From Echinometra lucunter (Eukaryota > Echinodermata > Echinoidea > Camarodonta > Echinometridae): 64,000 nucleotides of DNA. Both the position numbers and the translations under genes were made by a program. The stretch spans positions 10,438,907 through 10,502,906 of the forward strand of contig CM057161.1 of the NCBI GenBank assembly GCA_029962745.1, read 5' to 3'. The notes under the pieces were generated by a model that searched no databases, had not been told where the DNA came from, and was given only the letters and a program-made list of their open reading frames with translations. This document shows, piece after piece, positions 8,368 through 20,353 of the stretch. Each line of letters starts with the position of its first letter. The first letter of the stretch is position 1.

Positions 8368-11300
8368 TTGGCCTATCTGGATTCTGGAGCTCACACTTCT
8401 CTTATCAGTACCAAACTGTGGGAATCCATCCCTAAATCTCAGAGAAGCCCATTGATCAAGTCTCCAAGACCAGCTTCATCCGTCACTGGAGAGGCAATAG
8501 ACATCATCGGCATAACCGACGCAACCATACACTTGGGTTGTACTACGCAGAAGCACCAGTTTCTTGTGGCAAGAAATGTTACACACCCGGCAATACTCGG
8601 ATGGGACTTTTTCTGCAAAACCAAGGCCACTCTTACAACGTCGACATTCAATATGGAGGGGCAGACCATACCCCTTGTCAGCAAACACCAACTTCAAGCC
8701 CCTTTGAAGTGCAACGTGTCTCTTGTAGGAAACACACCCATCCCTCCTTCGTGTGAGATTCATGTTCAAGGCAGGCTTTCACCAATACAGGCAGACCTCA
8801 TCCCATCAGGCTATGAAGGCATCTTCGAACCAGAACCAGATCAGCAACTCAATTACGCCAGTGCTCGTTGCCTCACAAGACCACAAGATGGCATCATTTC
8901 CATCCGCCTCATCAATCCATCTCAAGAGCCGATTGAAATTCCTGCCAACACCAACCTTGGGCAGTTCTATGCCATGACAGGTGACCCACAAGAAGAATAC
9001 AAGCTTGCCAATAGCTTAGTCGCAAGCACCAGTAAATCCACCCCACCATTCCAAGTATCATCCTTACTTCCTCCTGATATGACCAAGAGCCAACGTAACC
9101 AAGCTGAAGTACTTCTTTCAATGTACCAAGACATTTTCAGCATGTCATCATCTGATATTGGCCAAACAGATGTAGCCTCCCACCATATCCATACTACAGC
9201 AGAATCCCCTATTCGTCAACGAGCATACCGCACATCACCAGCCATGAGAGTTGAAATCCAATCTCAAGTCGACGACCTTCTCGAAAGGGGAATCATCGAA
9301 GAAAGTCACAGCCCATGGGCAAGCCCCATCGTCATGGTCAAAAAGAAAGATGGTACCTTCCGCTTCTGCATTGACTATAGAGCTCTTAATGCGGTAACAG
9401 TAAGAGACTCCCATCCTATACCGAGACAAGATGACTCTATAGACGCCCTTTCATCATCCACATATTTCTCAGTCATGGACCTCTCAAGTGGATACTGGCA
9501 GGTACCACTTAACCCCCAAGACAAAGAGAAAACAGCATTCACAACAGGATCAGGGCTCTACCACTTCAACGTCATGCCCTTTGGTCTCGTCAATGCACCC
9601 ATGACTTTTCAACGGATAATGGAAGCTGTCTTACATGGCCTACACTGGTCCACCTGTCTCGTCTACCTTGATGACTGCATCGTACTGGGAAAGGATTTCA
9701 ACAGTCATATCAGAAACTTACAAGATGTGTTCCAACGCTTCAGAGAAGCAGGACTAAAACTAAAACCATCTAAGTGCCAGTTCTTCCGTAAAGAAGTCTG
9801 TTACTTGGGCTACATCATCAACACAGAAGGTGTACTCCCTGACTCTACCAACACCAGCAAAGTTGCATCCTGGCCTCAGCCACAGAATCCTACTGATGTT
9901 CGATCATTTCTGGGTCTGGCATCCTTTTACCGCCGCTTTATTCAAGACTTCTCGAAGATCGCATCACCTCTGACCAACCTTACCCGCAAAGGAGTGAAGT
10001 TTATCTGGACTGAGGAATGCGAGAATGCATTTAAGACCATGAAGAATGCCCTCACCAACCCACCATTGCTGGCCTACCCAAACTTCTCAGAGAAATTCAT
10101 CTTATCAACTGACGCTTCCCTCACCGCTGTGGGCGCTGTTCTCTCACAAGTACAAGAAGGTAGAGAAAGAGTAGTCGCCTACTTCAGCCAGATGCTATCC
10201 ACTACACAACAGAAATGGTCAACCTATGATAGAGAATTATGGGCGATTGTTTCTTCTGTTCGCCACTTCAGACATTACCTACGTGGTCAAGAATTCATGA
10301 TACTGACTGATCATCAACCACTCCTGGGACACAACAAAGTTTCTATCCAAGATGATGTATCCGGACGACGAGCACGATGGATAGTCGAACTCAATGCCTA
10401 TACCTTCAACATCAAACATCAAAAAGGCAAACAGAACAGTCATGCAGATGCCTTATCTCGCCGACCTCCAAACTCCAAACCAAAAGAGGAACAAATCAAA
10501 GAGACAGAAACCATCTCAGCTCACCCGGTGCTTACCAAACCACCAGAGTGTAACATGGTACAGACACGTTCTTCATCACGCCTACATGCCGAACAGAATC
10601 AAAGCTTGGATAAACCACCAAGTCAAAGCAACCAAACCATACCAAGCGAGGAGTCTAAGTCTAAACTATCTCAACCTGAGTTGGCCGACAACTTCAGCTT
10701 AGCGGGACAAGAGAACAACTTCCTTCAACATCAGCAGCAAGATGACGACATTAAAAGAGTCATAACCTACCTACAAGATGGCTATCGACCTACTGTGAGA
10801 GAAATTCGAAGGGAGAATCCTCGCATGAGACGCTATCTGTGGGACTTTCATCGACTGACGGTTGAAAATGGCATACTTTATCGCAAGATACAAGATAATC
10901 TTGGCTACACCACATATCAAGCCGTAGTACCCCAATCATTAGTCCCTACCGTACTGGAACAGTTACATGGAGACCCTACTGCAGGACATTTTGGCACAAA
11001 ACGCACCCTACAACGAGCGAAGACATGCTTCTGGCCATTCATACAAAGAGACATCCGCAATTTCTGTGAGACTTGTGCTGCTTGTGAGTCATTCCGACTT
11101 CCAAACCCACAGTACCAAGCTCCACTCCACAACATCTCCACAGATCACCCTCTCCAAATGGTATTTGCAGACATTGCTGAACTACCAACTTCAAGGAAGG
11201 GCTTCCGCTACATTTTGGTTGTTGTGGACCACTTCAGCAAATATACCAACATATATGCGATGAAAGATCAAACTGCACATACTGTTGCCAGACATCTCTT

Positions 11301-12795
11301 TGATGATTACATCAGGGAACATGGGATACCAGAAAACCTTCACACGGATCAAGGGAGACAGTTTGAGTCACGAGTTGTTCAGGAATTGTGTCAAAAACTT
11401 GGCATTAAGAAGACCAGATCCTCTCCTTACCATCCTCAAGGAGCAGGAATAGTGGAGAGATGCAACAGGGTCATCAAGGACCAACTTGCCAAGTATCTAG
11501 CTGATAAAGGCAACGACTGGGACTCTCACCTCTCGCAAGTTCAAATAGCCTACAACACAAGTACCCATTCAAGCACCGGACTAACGCCATTCTATATCAT
11601 GCATGGCAGAGAAGCTCGAACACCAGTGAATGTCACCTGCCCCACACCTCCTCCATTATTTGTGTCACCGCAGGAGTATGTAACTCAGCTTACTAATCGC
11701 CTGAAGAAAGCCTTCTCACATGCCTTTCAACAAAATACAAGGGCACGAGAACTACAAAAAGCAGACTATGACTGCAAGACACGATTCACCAAGTATGAAA
11801 TAGGTGACGTAGTATGGCTGCATGATCCCGTAAATCTCAGAAACAAACTTGAACCCAACTGGAAAGGGCCGTTTGAAGTCACCTCCACGTCAGATGATGG
11901 ACTCACCTATAAAATAACTGATATCCATGACAGGAACAAGAGTAAGATAGTGCATCATAACCGGCTGAAAATATTCCGCTCAAGATGCCAACTCGAGGGT
12001 AAACAGCCACCTCCCCAAACTATGACATCCAAGCCTCAGATCGAAACTCCTCCTCCATCGCACCTTCCTTCATCCCCAGCTACCAAACCACGAGAATCAG
12101 CATACATTGAATGGGCTCCCTCCAATCAACCACCTGGTGTCGAAACAAGGCAACCCTTCCTTCTTCACAGGCAAGGTAACTTTGGTCCACCATCAGGGTC
12201 AAATGAACCGAGCCAATGGGCTTTTAACCAGCCAGAACAATCCACCAGTCGTCCTCGTCATGGTGCAGACACATTTGATCCACCATCAGGGTCAAATGAA
12301 CGAAACCGACACACGGCTAACCTGCCAGACCAAGCCATGAGCTGTTATGGTGAAGACAGATTTGACCAACCACCATGGCCAAAGCAGTCTGATCCATCTA
12401 CTGACCAATCACCACAATCACTCGGGCCCAGCGAGATCCACACGCAAAACCAAACTACTCGCCCAGACAAGCATCTTCTTCAAGATGGGAGGCCCGATGA
12501 TGCTCACCAACACTCAACCCCAAACGAAACTCTAGACAGACGGAGGAGACCAGACAATACTCAGCAACCGTCGACCTCGAACTCAATCCCAGATACCAGA
12601 CGAGGCCCAGACGATTCCACCTTATTGCAGGCACCGCAACGTACTTCATCTGACATACCACCCCAGACCGGAACGGAGCAACCCAACGCCGCACCTTCCA
12701 GACATACTGAACCAGCACACCATAGAGCAGGTTATCAGACCCGCTCGGGACGAACTGTTCATAAACCTGTGAAATTTCATGAATATCGCATGTGA
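8368..12795 (+). CDS. pol: Gypsy Pol polyprotein: protease, RT, RNase H, integrase
   Basis: 1475 residues from the first ATG, but true translation probably enters by -1 frameshift near 8239 and adds ~42 residues upstream. Aspartic protease: LDSGAHTS at residues 4-11. Reverse transcriptase: FRFCIDYRALN near 327, MPFGLVNAP near 405, and YLDD near 432 (catalytic; Tyr-Leu instead of the more usual Tyr-x). RNase H: STDAS near 579 and TDHQPLL near 650. Integrase: HHCC zinc module near 866-910, then Asp near 932, HTDQGRQF near 991 and Glu in VERCNR near 1028; a GPF motif near 1166. The final ~280 residues are Pro/Gln/Ser-rich with imperfect repeats. No chromodomain was recognised. All catalytic residues sought are present. 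Confidence 0.93.
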   Translation: MAYLDSGAHTSLISTKLWESIPKSQRSPLIKSPRPASSVTGEAIDIIGITDATIHLGCTTQKHQFLVARNVTHPAILGWDFFCKTKATLTTSTFNMEGQTIPLVSKHQLQAPLKCNVSLVGNTPIPPSCEIHVQGRLSPIQADLIPSGYEGIFEPEPDQQLNYASARCLTRPQDGIISIRLINPSQEPIEIPANTNLGQFYAMTGDPQEEYKLANSLVASTSKSTPPFQVSSLLPPDMTKSQRNQAEVLLSMYQDIFSMSSSDIGQTDVASHHIHTTAESPIRQRAYRTSPAMRVEIQSQVDDLLERGIIEESHSPWASPIVMVKKKDGTFRFCIDYRALNAVTVRDSHPIPRQDDSIDALSSSTYFSVMDLSSGYWQVPLNPQDKEKTAFTTGSGLYHFNVMPFGLVNAPMTFQRIMEAVLHGLHWSTCLVYLDDCIVLGKDFNSHIRNLQDVFQRFREAGLKLKPSKCQFFRKEVCYLGYIINTEGVLPDSTNTSKVASWPQPQNPTDVRSFLGLASFYRRFIQDFSKIASPLTNLTRKGVKFIWTEECENAFKTMKNALTNPPLLAYPNFSEKFILSTDASLTAVGAVLSQVQEGRERVVAYFSQMLSTTQQKWSTYDRELWAIVSSVRHFRHYLRGQEFMILTDHQPLLGHNKVSIQDDVSGRRARWIVELNAYTFNIKHQKGKQNSHADALSRRPPNSKPKEEQIKETETISAHPVLTKPPECNMVQTRSSSRLHAEQNQSLDKPPSQSNQTIPSEESKSKLSQPELADNFSLAGQENNFLQHQQQDDDIKRVITYLQDGYRPTVREIRRENPRMRRYLWDFHRLTVENGILYRKIQDNLGYTTYQAVVPQSLVPTVLEQLHGDPTAGHFGTKRTLQRAKTCFWPFIQRDIRNFCETCAACESFRLPNPQYQAPLHNISTDHPLQMVFADIAELPTSRKGFRYILVVVDHFSKYTNIYAMKDQTAHTVARHLFDDYIREHGIPENLHTDQGRQFESRVVQELCQKLGIKKTRSSPYHPQGAGIVERCNRVIKDQLAKYLADKGNDWDSHLSQVQIAYNTSTHSSTGLTPFYIMHGREARTPVNVTCPTPPPLFVSPQEYVTQLTNRLKKAFSHAFQQNTRARELQKADYDCKTRFTKYEIGDVVWLHDPVNLRNKLEPNWKGPFEVTSTSDDGLTYKITDIHDRNKSKIVHHNRLKIFRSRCQLEGKQPPPQTMTSKPQIETPPPSHLPSSPATKPRESAYIEWAPSNQPPGVETRQPFLLHRQGNFGPPSGSNEPSQWAFNQPEQSTSRPRHGADTFDPPSGSNERNRHTANLPDQAMSCYGEDRFDQPPWPKQSDPSTDQSPQSLGPSEIHTQNQTTRPDKHLLQDGRPDDAHQHSTPNETLDRRRRPDNTQQPSTSNSIPDTRRGPDDSTLLQAPQRTSSDIPPQTGTEQPNAAPSRHTEPAHHRAGYQTRSGRTVHKPVKFHEYRM

Positions 12796-14338
12796 TTTAA
12801 CGTTCTGAATTGTGCATTTATTTGAGACACGCGGACTATGACAGTGCAGATTGGGTTGGACCGATGTTGAAATTATTTGAATTGTGACATTTTCTAGGAA
12901 TTGAACTATCGCCAAATAAAGCTCCAGTGAAGTTTATACATGAATCTACATTGATGATGTAAGAATTTGAACCATTAAACAAGCGATCGGACACTTTTGT
13001 AAAAATTTACACTGGATTGAAATTTGAGAATGAAATTCGCGAAATGGACGCTGAACCCGATAATTTGAGATTGAAATTCGCGAAATGGACGCTGAACCCG
13101 ATAATTTGAGATTGAAATTCGCGAAATGGACGCTGAAACCTGATAATTGAGATTGAAATTCGCGAAATGGACGCTGAAACCCAATTTCAAAAGAAACTGA
13201 TATTCAGTGAAATGGACACTGCCAGTTTACTTCAATTATTTGTTTTTTCTGTTTGCAAAACTTTTCAAGGGCAGAAATAGTCAAATTGTGCATTTTATAT
13301 GGATACTGAAGGTATACATGTATACATTATGTTAAGTGAAGTTCATTATCTTAACAGCGATTCATGTGAGTCAAGTAGACTCAGACAAGTACTTTTGTTG
13401 CTGTTGTTTATACACTACAATTTTGTCAAGATTTTGCAAATTTATGCTAAAAGAACATTCTATATCTATATTTATATTTATATATACGTTTGAAAGTCTG
13501 TCCTATGTTTTCTATGCTATAATTCACTTTGCTATCAGACACAGACAAAAAAAATGTGTTTACAGTTAATTACTTTTATCAATTTTTGTTTTACAAGGAA
13601 TTGGCACATGAAGTAGGTGTAAAAATGTTTATCAGATTTGAAAGAGAGAAAAAATTTGTAAAACTAATATCATGTGTCATTTTGTTGAAAATACATGCTT
13701 TTAAAAGGAAAACACATAGTAGACTTTTGAAAGTTTCTCTTTATGTTATATAAGATACATTCATCTTTAATTATGTATGGATGTATATTGTATTGTATTC
13801 AAAAGGTTGTGTTTTTTTTTTTTGAAGAAAAACAGAATGTATTATTTTTCTAGACATTTTGCTGAACATGAAATTATGCCTAAGTCTGGAAAAGAGTCTT
13901 ACTTAAATATTTAGTTCTATTAATCATCATGAAATGTTCTTTATTGGAAAGAGTTTGAATTTTGTATTAAAAAAAAAAAAATAATGACATGTATTCATAT
14001 ATTTATTTATGGAATTCACTTGAAATTTCTCAAAATAAGAAACTGTCAATGTAATCAGAGAACAGGTGTTTGGTATCAACTAGTTAAATTTTGTTTTATT
14101 TGATGAAAGAAATGAAAACTGAAGATTTATAGAAAGTTTCAATACTTAGTTAATTCTTTCAAGATGAGAGACTTTTAAAAATATAATCTACCAACTGGAA
14201 TTTCATTTTGTTTTCAGAAAAAGATTGAGAAAATAATTTGCTATACATGTATATGCTTCATGTTGGTAATTTGTATTCTACTATTTTGCAATATGTTATT
14301 TACATTTATATGAATTTGAAAATGAGGACATTTTCCTC
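12796..14338 (+). other. Gypsy long 3' non-coding region
   Basis: About 1.5 kb between pol and the polypurine tract, AT-rich, with a 41-bp tandem array near its start. Only short frames without recognisable domains occur, so there is no sign of an envelope or third ORF. Confidence 0.75.
13032..13181 (+). repeat. 41-bp tandem repeat, about 3.7 copies
   Basis: Units start at 13032, 13073, 13114 and 13155, each beginning GAAATTCGCGAAATGGACGC. Copies 1 and 2 are almost identical, and copies 3 and 4 carry small changes. It lies just after pol. Confidence 0.9.
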
Positions 14339-14349
14339 GGGAGAAGGAA
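14339..14349 (+). promoter_or_regulatory. Polypurine tract
   Basis: GGGAGAAGGAA five bases before the 3' LTR, positioned to prime plus-strand DNA synthesis. Confidence 0.7.
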
Positions 14350-14354
14350 TATTA

Positions 14355-14922
14355 TGTAGGGCTGTATATTGAACATGTACTTATTATGTAAGGTTTACTT
14401 TCTATTTTAAGCTCTTAGTTGAATGTTTGCTTTCATTGACCTCTTTATTTTCTATTGATTCTATGCCCTATTCACTAACAGGTATTTCCTTCTTTTCATG
14501 TCCACTTGCCCCACATACCATCAACTCACTTCAATTGTTCATTCTGACCCCCACTTCTACTTTCCCTCCTCTTCTGTCACATGATCTCTCTTCCCTCCAA
14601 AATAGTCACATGACACTTATCACTCTCTTTTCTGATTGGTTTGATTTTCTTTGAATATTAATGAGGCAATCACATGACAGATTTACTTTTGAATATTGAT
14701 GAGATTCCTTTTGTTATGTTTATGTTACATGAATATTTATGTGAAAATCTATTGATGCATGTGAACTGACTGGAACAGAGAACAAGAAATAAAAATCTAA
14801 AACTGCTCAGCAGAGAGTCAGTCTGCAGAGAGCTATCGATCAATCAACATCGTTGTCATCCTCCTTCATATTTTTCTGTGTGGAAAGAACCCACGGGGAC
14901 TTATACAAAATAGAGCCCCACA
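14355..14922 (+). repeat. 3' LTR
   Basis: 568 bp, same length as the 5' LTR and identical as far as can be read by eye. It contains AATAAA at 14788-14793, the likely polyadenylation signal of the element transcript. Confidence 0.93.
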
Positions 14923-15250
14923 CATATATAGACAGTAAGCCTATAAGGATCACACAAAAGAAGAAGCAATGTGTCTCCATTGTATTGTACACTAAGTAGT
15001 TTTCAGCTGAATGAACATGAACAGTAAATGTCACCTACACAGGTTTCTATACACTGGGGCATGTTCAAAATGGTCAACTACACCTATACAACACAACCAA
15101 AATGGTACACAAATTTGTACCAGAAATATCTTAATACTACAGCAATTTTACGGACAAAAAACAGTTCAAAAACATCTATACATGTAATACAACCTGACTG
15201 TATAAATATATCTCCACACAAACAAGGCAAATACACAAAATAATATGCAA
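14923..15250 (-). mobile_element. LINE 5' untranslated portion, displaced by the Gypsy insertion
   Basis: After the second CATA copy the sequence continues the LINE upstream of its start codon on the minus strand. The frame leading into the LINE ORF stays open back to a TGA with no ATG, so this is most likely 5' untranslated. The outer end could not be placed precisely; 15250 is an estimate. Confidence 0.55.
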
Positions 15251-15819
15251 CTTGGAGAGCAGTTACAAAACACGTCAGCCTGTTAGGCGACAATAATTTA
15301 TTCTTTAAAAAGAATGTGCTGGTTTAAAATATATTATGCAAGAAACGGTAAAATAAATTAAACCTTGAAGGTTGGCTAACACCCCACCCTGAATTCTCGC
15401 TTTACACCTTGCCTTAGCGAGCGTTGGACCAGACAATAGAGGACTCATGTTTATTTTTTTCTTCAAAAATGCGACAATGAGAATTGGACGCCATATGGAA
15501 AATTTGTATTCATGTGCTTCTCACTTTGGTGGAAATGCGCATAACATACAAACGTAGCGGGACCTTTTCTGGTGGGACACTACATGTATGAGGAATTTCA
15601 GGGTAAGTAATATATGCTAGATCCTAATGTTTGACTTGCAAGCTTAGTTACCAATCTCGACATAAAATTTCAGACAAAATTTGTTGCTGATTAATTTATC
15701 AACCTAAGAATAATATCAGGTCAAATTTTACCCAATATCTGGAACTCAAGAAAAATGCATTCCATATTATTATTCAAAAGCGGGTGAACTAATGTACCAT
15801 CCATGTTTGTTGGGTAAAA
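15251..15819. other. Non-coding, nothing recognised
   Basis: AT-rich sequence between the LINE 5' end and a small hAT-type element. Confidence 0.4.
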
Positions 15820-15827
15820 TTTTCAGC

Positions 15828-15907
15828 CAGGGGCGGCGCTACAAGGGAGCGGCCGTCCCCTATGATTTTTCAAGTGATAAAATTGTTTTAAAACGGCAGA
15901 AGAAGAA

Positions 15908-15943
<36 letters not shown>

Positions 15944-16099
15944 AAAAAGAAGAGAAGAGAGGACAGGATCATGCAACTAGTATACAGTTTAATAGCCCTA
16001 TTCTTAAAACGTAAGCAAACTCACCTGTCATGCCTGTGGGCCAAGGTTAAAAACCAGAAATGTACCTCCTCCTATTCAAATTCCCTGGCGCCGCCCCTG
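15828..16099. mobile_element. hAT-type MITE, 272 bp
   Basis: Ends CAGGGGCGGCGC and GCGCCGCCCCTG are inverted repeats of hAT type. Flanks TTTTCAGC (15820-15827) and TTTTCAGT (16100-16107) match at 7 of 8 bases, the 8-bp duplication expected for hAT. The interior has an (AAG)n array (about 15900-15955) and no transposase. A relative lies at 48295-48542. Confidence 0.8.
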
Positions 16100-16107
16100 T
16101 TTTCAGT

Positions 16108-17240
16108 TGAAATTGGGTTGAAATCTACCCGACAAACATTAATTTTACCTATATAGCAATGGGTGAATTTTTACCTGAACATGAATTTAACTTTTTAACA
16201 ATATTGGATATTATGTGACCGATCCTTTTTAGACCGTATAATTTTTGATTGCACACTTATTTTGGTGATCTGAGGAGTAACTGCAGCCTGGAAAGTTTAT
16301 CTAAAAATGAGAACTGCACGTTAGTAGAAAGCTTAGAAAACCGACAGCAATATTAGCGAATTATCATAAATTAAATCTAATGCAGAAAATAAAAAGTAAA
16401 AGCGTTCGAATGCGGATATGTCTGAAGGGAAGCAACGCGGAAATGCCAACACTTTAATACCATGGCATTAACGGTATGAATAATGTTCATTATTATTTTT
16501 ATGTTATAAAAAAAGAGAAATACTGCAGCTACACGGGTTCGCGGGCGAAGGCACATTCTAGCCCTGATGCATCAATATGATCTATAAATAATTTTGAATA
16601 CGAACAGATTAAAAAAATTGATAGCAAAAATTTTCCTCTGCCCCGACACAAAATGATTGCAATTTTTCCGTAATATTTTTTATTCTGATTTCATCAAAAT
16701 AATTCAGATAACACTTAAAATAAATTTCTTTCTCAATAAACTTGATACATGTATAATTCATAAATCTGATCGAAAAACAAACGAAATGAATAAAAATCAG
16801 TGATGTAACAAAATCAAACATACACACACACACCCATACAGACGTGCCTTCCCCACCCATACAAAACACACATGGAACGCGCACGTGCATTCTCTAAAAG
16901 AAAACAAACAAAAATATCTAGGATTTGTATAAAATAAATAAAATAACATTTTTTGAAAATGGACAGACTTCTAAATACATTTTGTTCCTTACTGAATATA
17001 AAGTAATATCAGAATTTTGGGAACAAAATGAAATATTACATTTTTAGATTAACTAGTGATGTTATGTAAACAGAATTGCTCTTATAGAATAATATTGCTG
17101 ACGTAGTTTGTTATTTCCCGAGTCCACAAAAACTATATAAATGACAAATCAAGTATTCTAACATCCTAAATATGTATTTTCACTTCAAAGTGACTTCAGT
17201 GTCACTTCATATTTCTCTTACTTATATCACCTTTTTTTTT
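16108..17240. other. Non-coding, nothing recognised
   Basis: AT-rich sequence with no supported gene or element. Confidence 0.4.
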
Positions 17241-17249
17241 TTTAACCAT

Positions 17250-17690
17250 GGTAAAACAATTCAGGAGGTACAGAAAAACTTGCAAGATGATTTTGTTACA
17301 ATATGCAAATGGTTAGACCTGAATAATATGCATTTACACCCACAAAAGACGAAAGTCATGGCATTTGGTCATAAGAAAAAATTGGGGAAATGATGTTTTG
17401 TCAGTCAAATTCAGAAACTTACCTTTAGAAAATGTAAAGAAGATCAAATACTTAGGTGTTATGCTCGACTCCGGTTTGACGTGGTGTGAACATGTTTCTA
17501 CTATGTAAAATCTCTCGGGCAATAGGTTGTATACGGAGGATTAAACATTTGCTGTCATTCAAAATAATGAAGAATCTGTATTTTGCTATGATTTTGCCTT
17601 ATATTGATTATTGTAGTACATCTTGGGGAAGCTGTGCAAAAATCCATAGGGATAAGATACAAAAACTCCAAATAAATATGCCAGAATAAA
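17250..17690 (+). pseudogene. Decayed LINE reverse transcriptase fragment
   Basis: Frames spliced by frameshifts encode the end of a non-LTR reverse transcriptase: WLDLNNMHLHPQKTKVMAFG, then KIKYLGVMLDSGLTW, then AIGCIRRIKHLL and LPYIDYCSTSWG. This order is the conserved stretch after the catalytic domain. A stop at 17391-17393 and frame changes break it; the upstream RT and endonuclease are missing. Clade not assigned. Confidence 0.75.
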
Positions 17691-18087
17691 GGTTATACAT
17701 CTCAACGTTCCTTGTTACTCACGCTGAAATTGCAATCAGTTGAGCAAAATATCAATATTGTGCTCTTGTTTTCAAAATACAAAATAATTCCGACTCAACA
17801 TCTAGAATTACTGATATGTAAACGAACTGTAAATTATATATAGGACACGTTATTCTTTCAAATGCCCCTCTCCAACTTTCCCGCCCAAGGACAGAAAATA
17901 AAAGAAATTCTTTTGCATAATTATGTCGGAGCCAGTTTGTTTAATGCACTCCTCATGATCATGCTCCCTGTAAATGTTCAGACATGTACATCCCTGTATG
18001 ATTTGAAAAAAAAAACGATGCAAAGCCTTACATATTGATTCAATGGATTCACAACAGTGCTATATATCTATGTATCTACTTGTTGAC

Positions 18088-19409
18088 AAGGGGCGTCGCT
18101 AGAGGGGGGTGTGGGGGGGGGGGTGTGACACCCCCCCCCCCCATTAAAAATTCTTGTCGGCAAATTCGCGATCGCTGTCGGCAAGAGAGAGAGAAAGAGA
18201 GAGAGAGAGAAAGGAGAGGGAAGAGGAAGGAGGGAAAAAGAAAAAAGAAAGATGAGTAAGGTGCCCGAATAGAGTCATATTCGGCTTATTTGCTTGTGCA
18301 TTTTGACGACGAAATAACACTGGTAACACGAAAGAGAGCCTATTTTTCCTCGCTCGCTGCGCTCGCTCGTATTATATTGAGATACAGGATGTTTTCGGAA
18401 AGCAAACACATTTGTCAAGTGAAATAAACAAATATATAATTTAGATATTTTGGGGCCCATCATGTATTTTGTTGAAGAATTATCACCTCTATACCATAGA
18501 AAAGAGTAAATATATTTTTCCTCGCTCGCTGCGCTCGCTCGTATAATATTTAGATACAGGATGGTCTTTGAAAGCAAATAGATTAGGTAGGAGAGGTGAC
18601 CAAATATAAAATCACAATAGGTATCTTAAAGGCCCATCGTGTATTTTGATGAAGAACTTTCACTTCTACCATGAAAAGGAGTATTTTTCCTCGCTCGCTA
18701 CGCTCGCTTGTACAATATTCAGATACAAGATGGATTTGGGAAAGCAAACGAATTCGGCAAGCGAGGCCCATCATGTACTTTGATGAAGAGTTATCACCTA
18801 CCATAAAAAGAGTATATATATTTTTCCTCGCTCGCTCGTATGATATTTAGATACAGGATGGTCTTTGAAAGCAAATAAATTAGGTAAGAGAGGTGACCAA
18901 AATATCAAAATCGATATCTTAAAGGCCCATCATGTATTTTGATGAAGAACTTTCACTTCTACCATGAAAAGGATTATATGATAAGGAGTATATAGATTTT
19001 TTCCTTGCTCGCTGTGCTCGCTCGTATAATATTACGATTTAGGATGGTCTTTGAAAGCGAATAAATCATGTGAGAGAGGTGACCAAATATATGATTTAGA
19101 TCATGTAGTTTGATGAAGAACTATCAATTCTACGAAAGAGAGTGTATATTTTTCCTCGCTCGCTGCGCTCGCTCGTATTATATTTAGATAGAGAATGTTT
19201 TCGGAAAGCTAACACATTCAGCAAGTGAGGTGAACAAATATAATTTAGAAGGAAAATATAATAGAGGCACACAATTGAACATGCCTCGTGGGCTTTATAC
19301 AGTTGAATTTGTCGACGTTGGTCGTCGGCAATCGGAGGCATAATTTGTCGGCAATCTGGCCTCTACACCCCCCCCCCCCCCCATTAAAAAAAGTCTAGCG
19401 ACGCCCCTG
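18088..19409. mobile_element. hAT-type element filled with ~170-bp satellite-like repeats
   Basis: Perfect 8-bp flanks TTGTTGAC (18080-18087 and 19410-19417). Ends are AAGGGGCGTCGCTAGA (first base C changed to A) and its inverse TCTAGCGACGCCCCTG. The interior has no transposase. Instead it has about six diverged units, each with a core like CCTCGCTCGCTGCGCTCGCT near 18349, 18519, 18688, 18826, 19003 and 19153, followed by GATACAGGATG and CATGTATTTTGATGAAGAA blocks. A GA-rich tract sits near the left end and C runs near both ends. A related inverted, truncated copy begins at 22563. Confidence 0.85.
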
Positions 19410-20353
19410 TTGTTGACAATACCATAATCCACTCTCCGTGTTTATGTTTACAGTGTTCCTATAACTGTTATGTATTTTGCATTTTCATGTGAAATGATGT
19501 TTGTTATTACTGCAGGGCGCCTTTGGAAAGCAGTTTTACGAAACTGAACAGGCCACCCCTGCAGTATAAGATAAATGAAACAAAATAAACAAATAAGTAC
19601 TTCTAGAGAAAATTCCCTTTTTCCTACAATGACCGCTTCTCATTATTTCCTTACTTTTTTCTTCTAATTGTAATCTTATCTAATAACTGTAACTGAAATG
19701 AGAAATATGAAAATAAATGAAATGAAATGAGAAATAAAGTTCATATTCGAATATCCGTCTGTACCCTTTAACAAAATGACAACACATTTAGAAAATATCA
19801 GGGTTGGCAATTTCCCGGGAAATACAGGTATTTCCCGGCCGGGTGGGAAATACTGCGAAATATCGGAAAATAATGGGAAATACTGGGAAATACATGGGAA
19901 ATACATGTGGGCCATATACCTCAATGTGTAGTATACCCCCCAAATTGTGTGGCTTCTTAGGTTGCATACCCTGACAGATGACTGCCAATGCTAATTGGAA
20001 CAACTTCATATTCAATATGTCAGAAAACTTTTAAAAGTTATGTTAAACAATATTTATGATGGTTGGCGGAATTTGATGTACTTTTTTCTTAAAATCGAAT
20101 GCCAAACTTGACAGCTTTAATCTTATGAAGCGTCTGGACACACGACTCTCTCTCCTAACATTAAACATGAATTAGCAGTCATACCAATACTGTGAACAGG
20201 TGAATGTTTTGTTTTGTTTTGTTTTGTTTTGTCTTGTCTTGTTTAGCCTTTGTCTTATCCTGTCCAACCTTTTTTCATTGTGTACTTTTGTTTACTCGAT
20301 TTTGCATATGTACAAGGGAAATCATATGTATGTATATGTATATATATATATAT

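Larger units (their letters stand above)
6077..14922 (+). mobile_element. Ty3/Gypsy LTR retrotransposon, complete
   Basis: An 8846-bp element with two 568-bp LTRs (6077-6644 and 14355-14922) starting TG and ending CA, flanked by a 4-bp duplication CATA (6073-6076 and 14923-14926). Order: LTR, primer-binding site, leader, gag, pol (protease, RT, RNase H, integrase), long 3' non-coding region, polypurine tract, LTR. The domain order RT-RNaseH-integrase is that of Ty3/Gypsy. It sits in the 5' untranslated region of the minus-strand LINE. The LTRs look identical by eye, so insertion was recent. No envelope-like ORF is present. Confidence 0.95.

Noticed and set aside
13032..13181. CRISPR-like regular repeats
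   Set aside because: Units are directly adjacent with no unique spacers, inside a eukaryotic retroelement.
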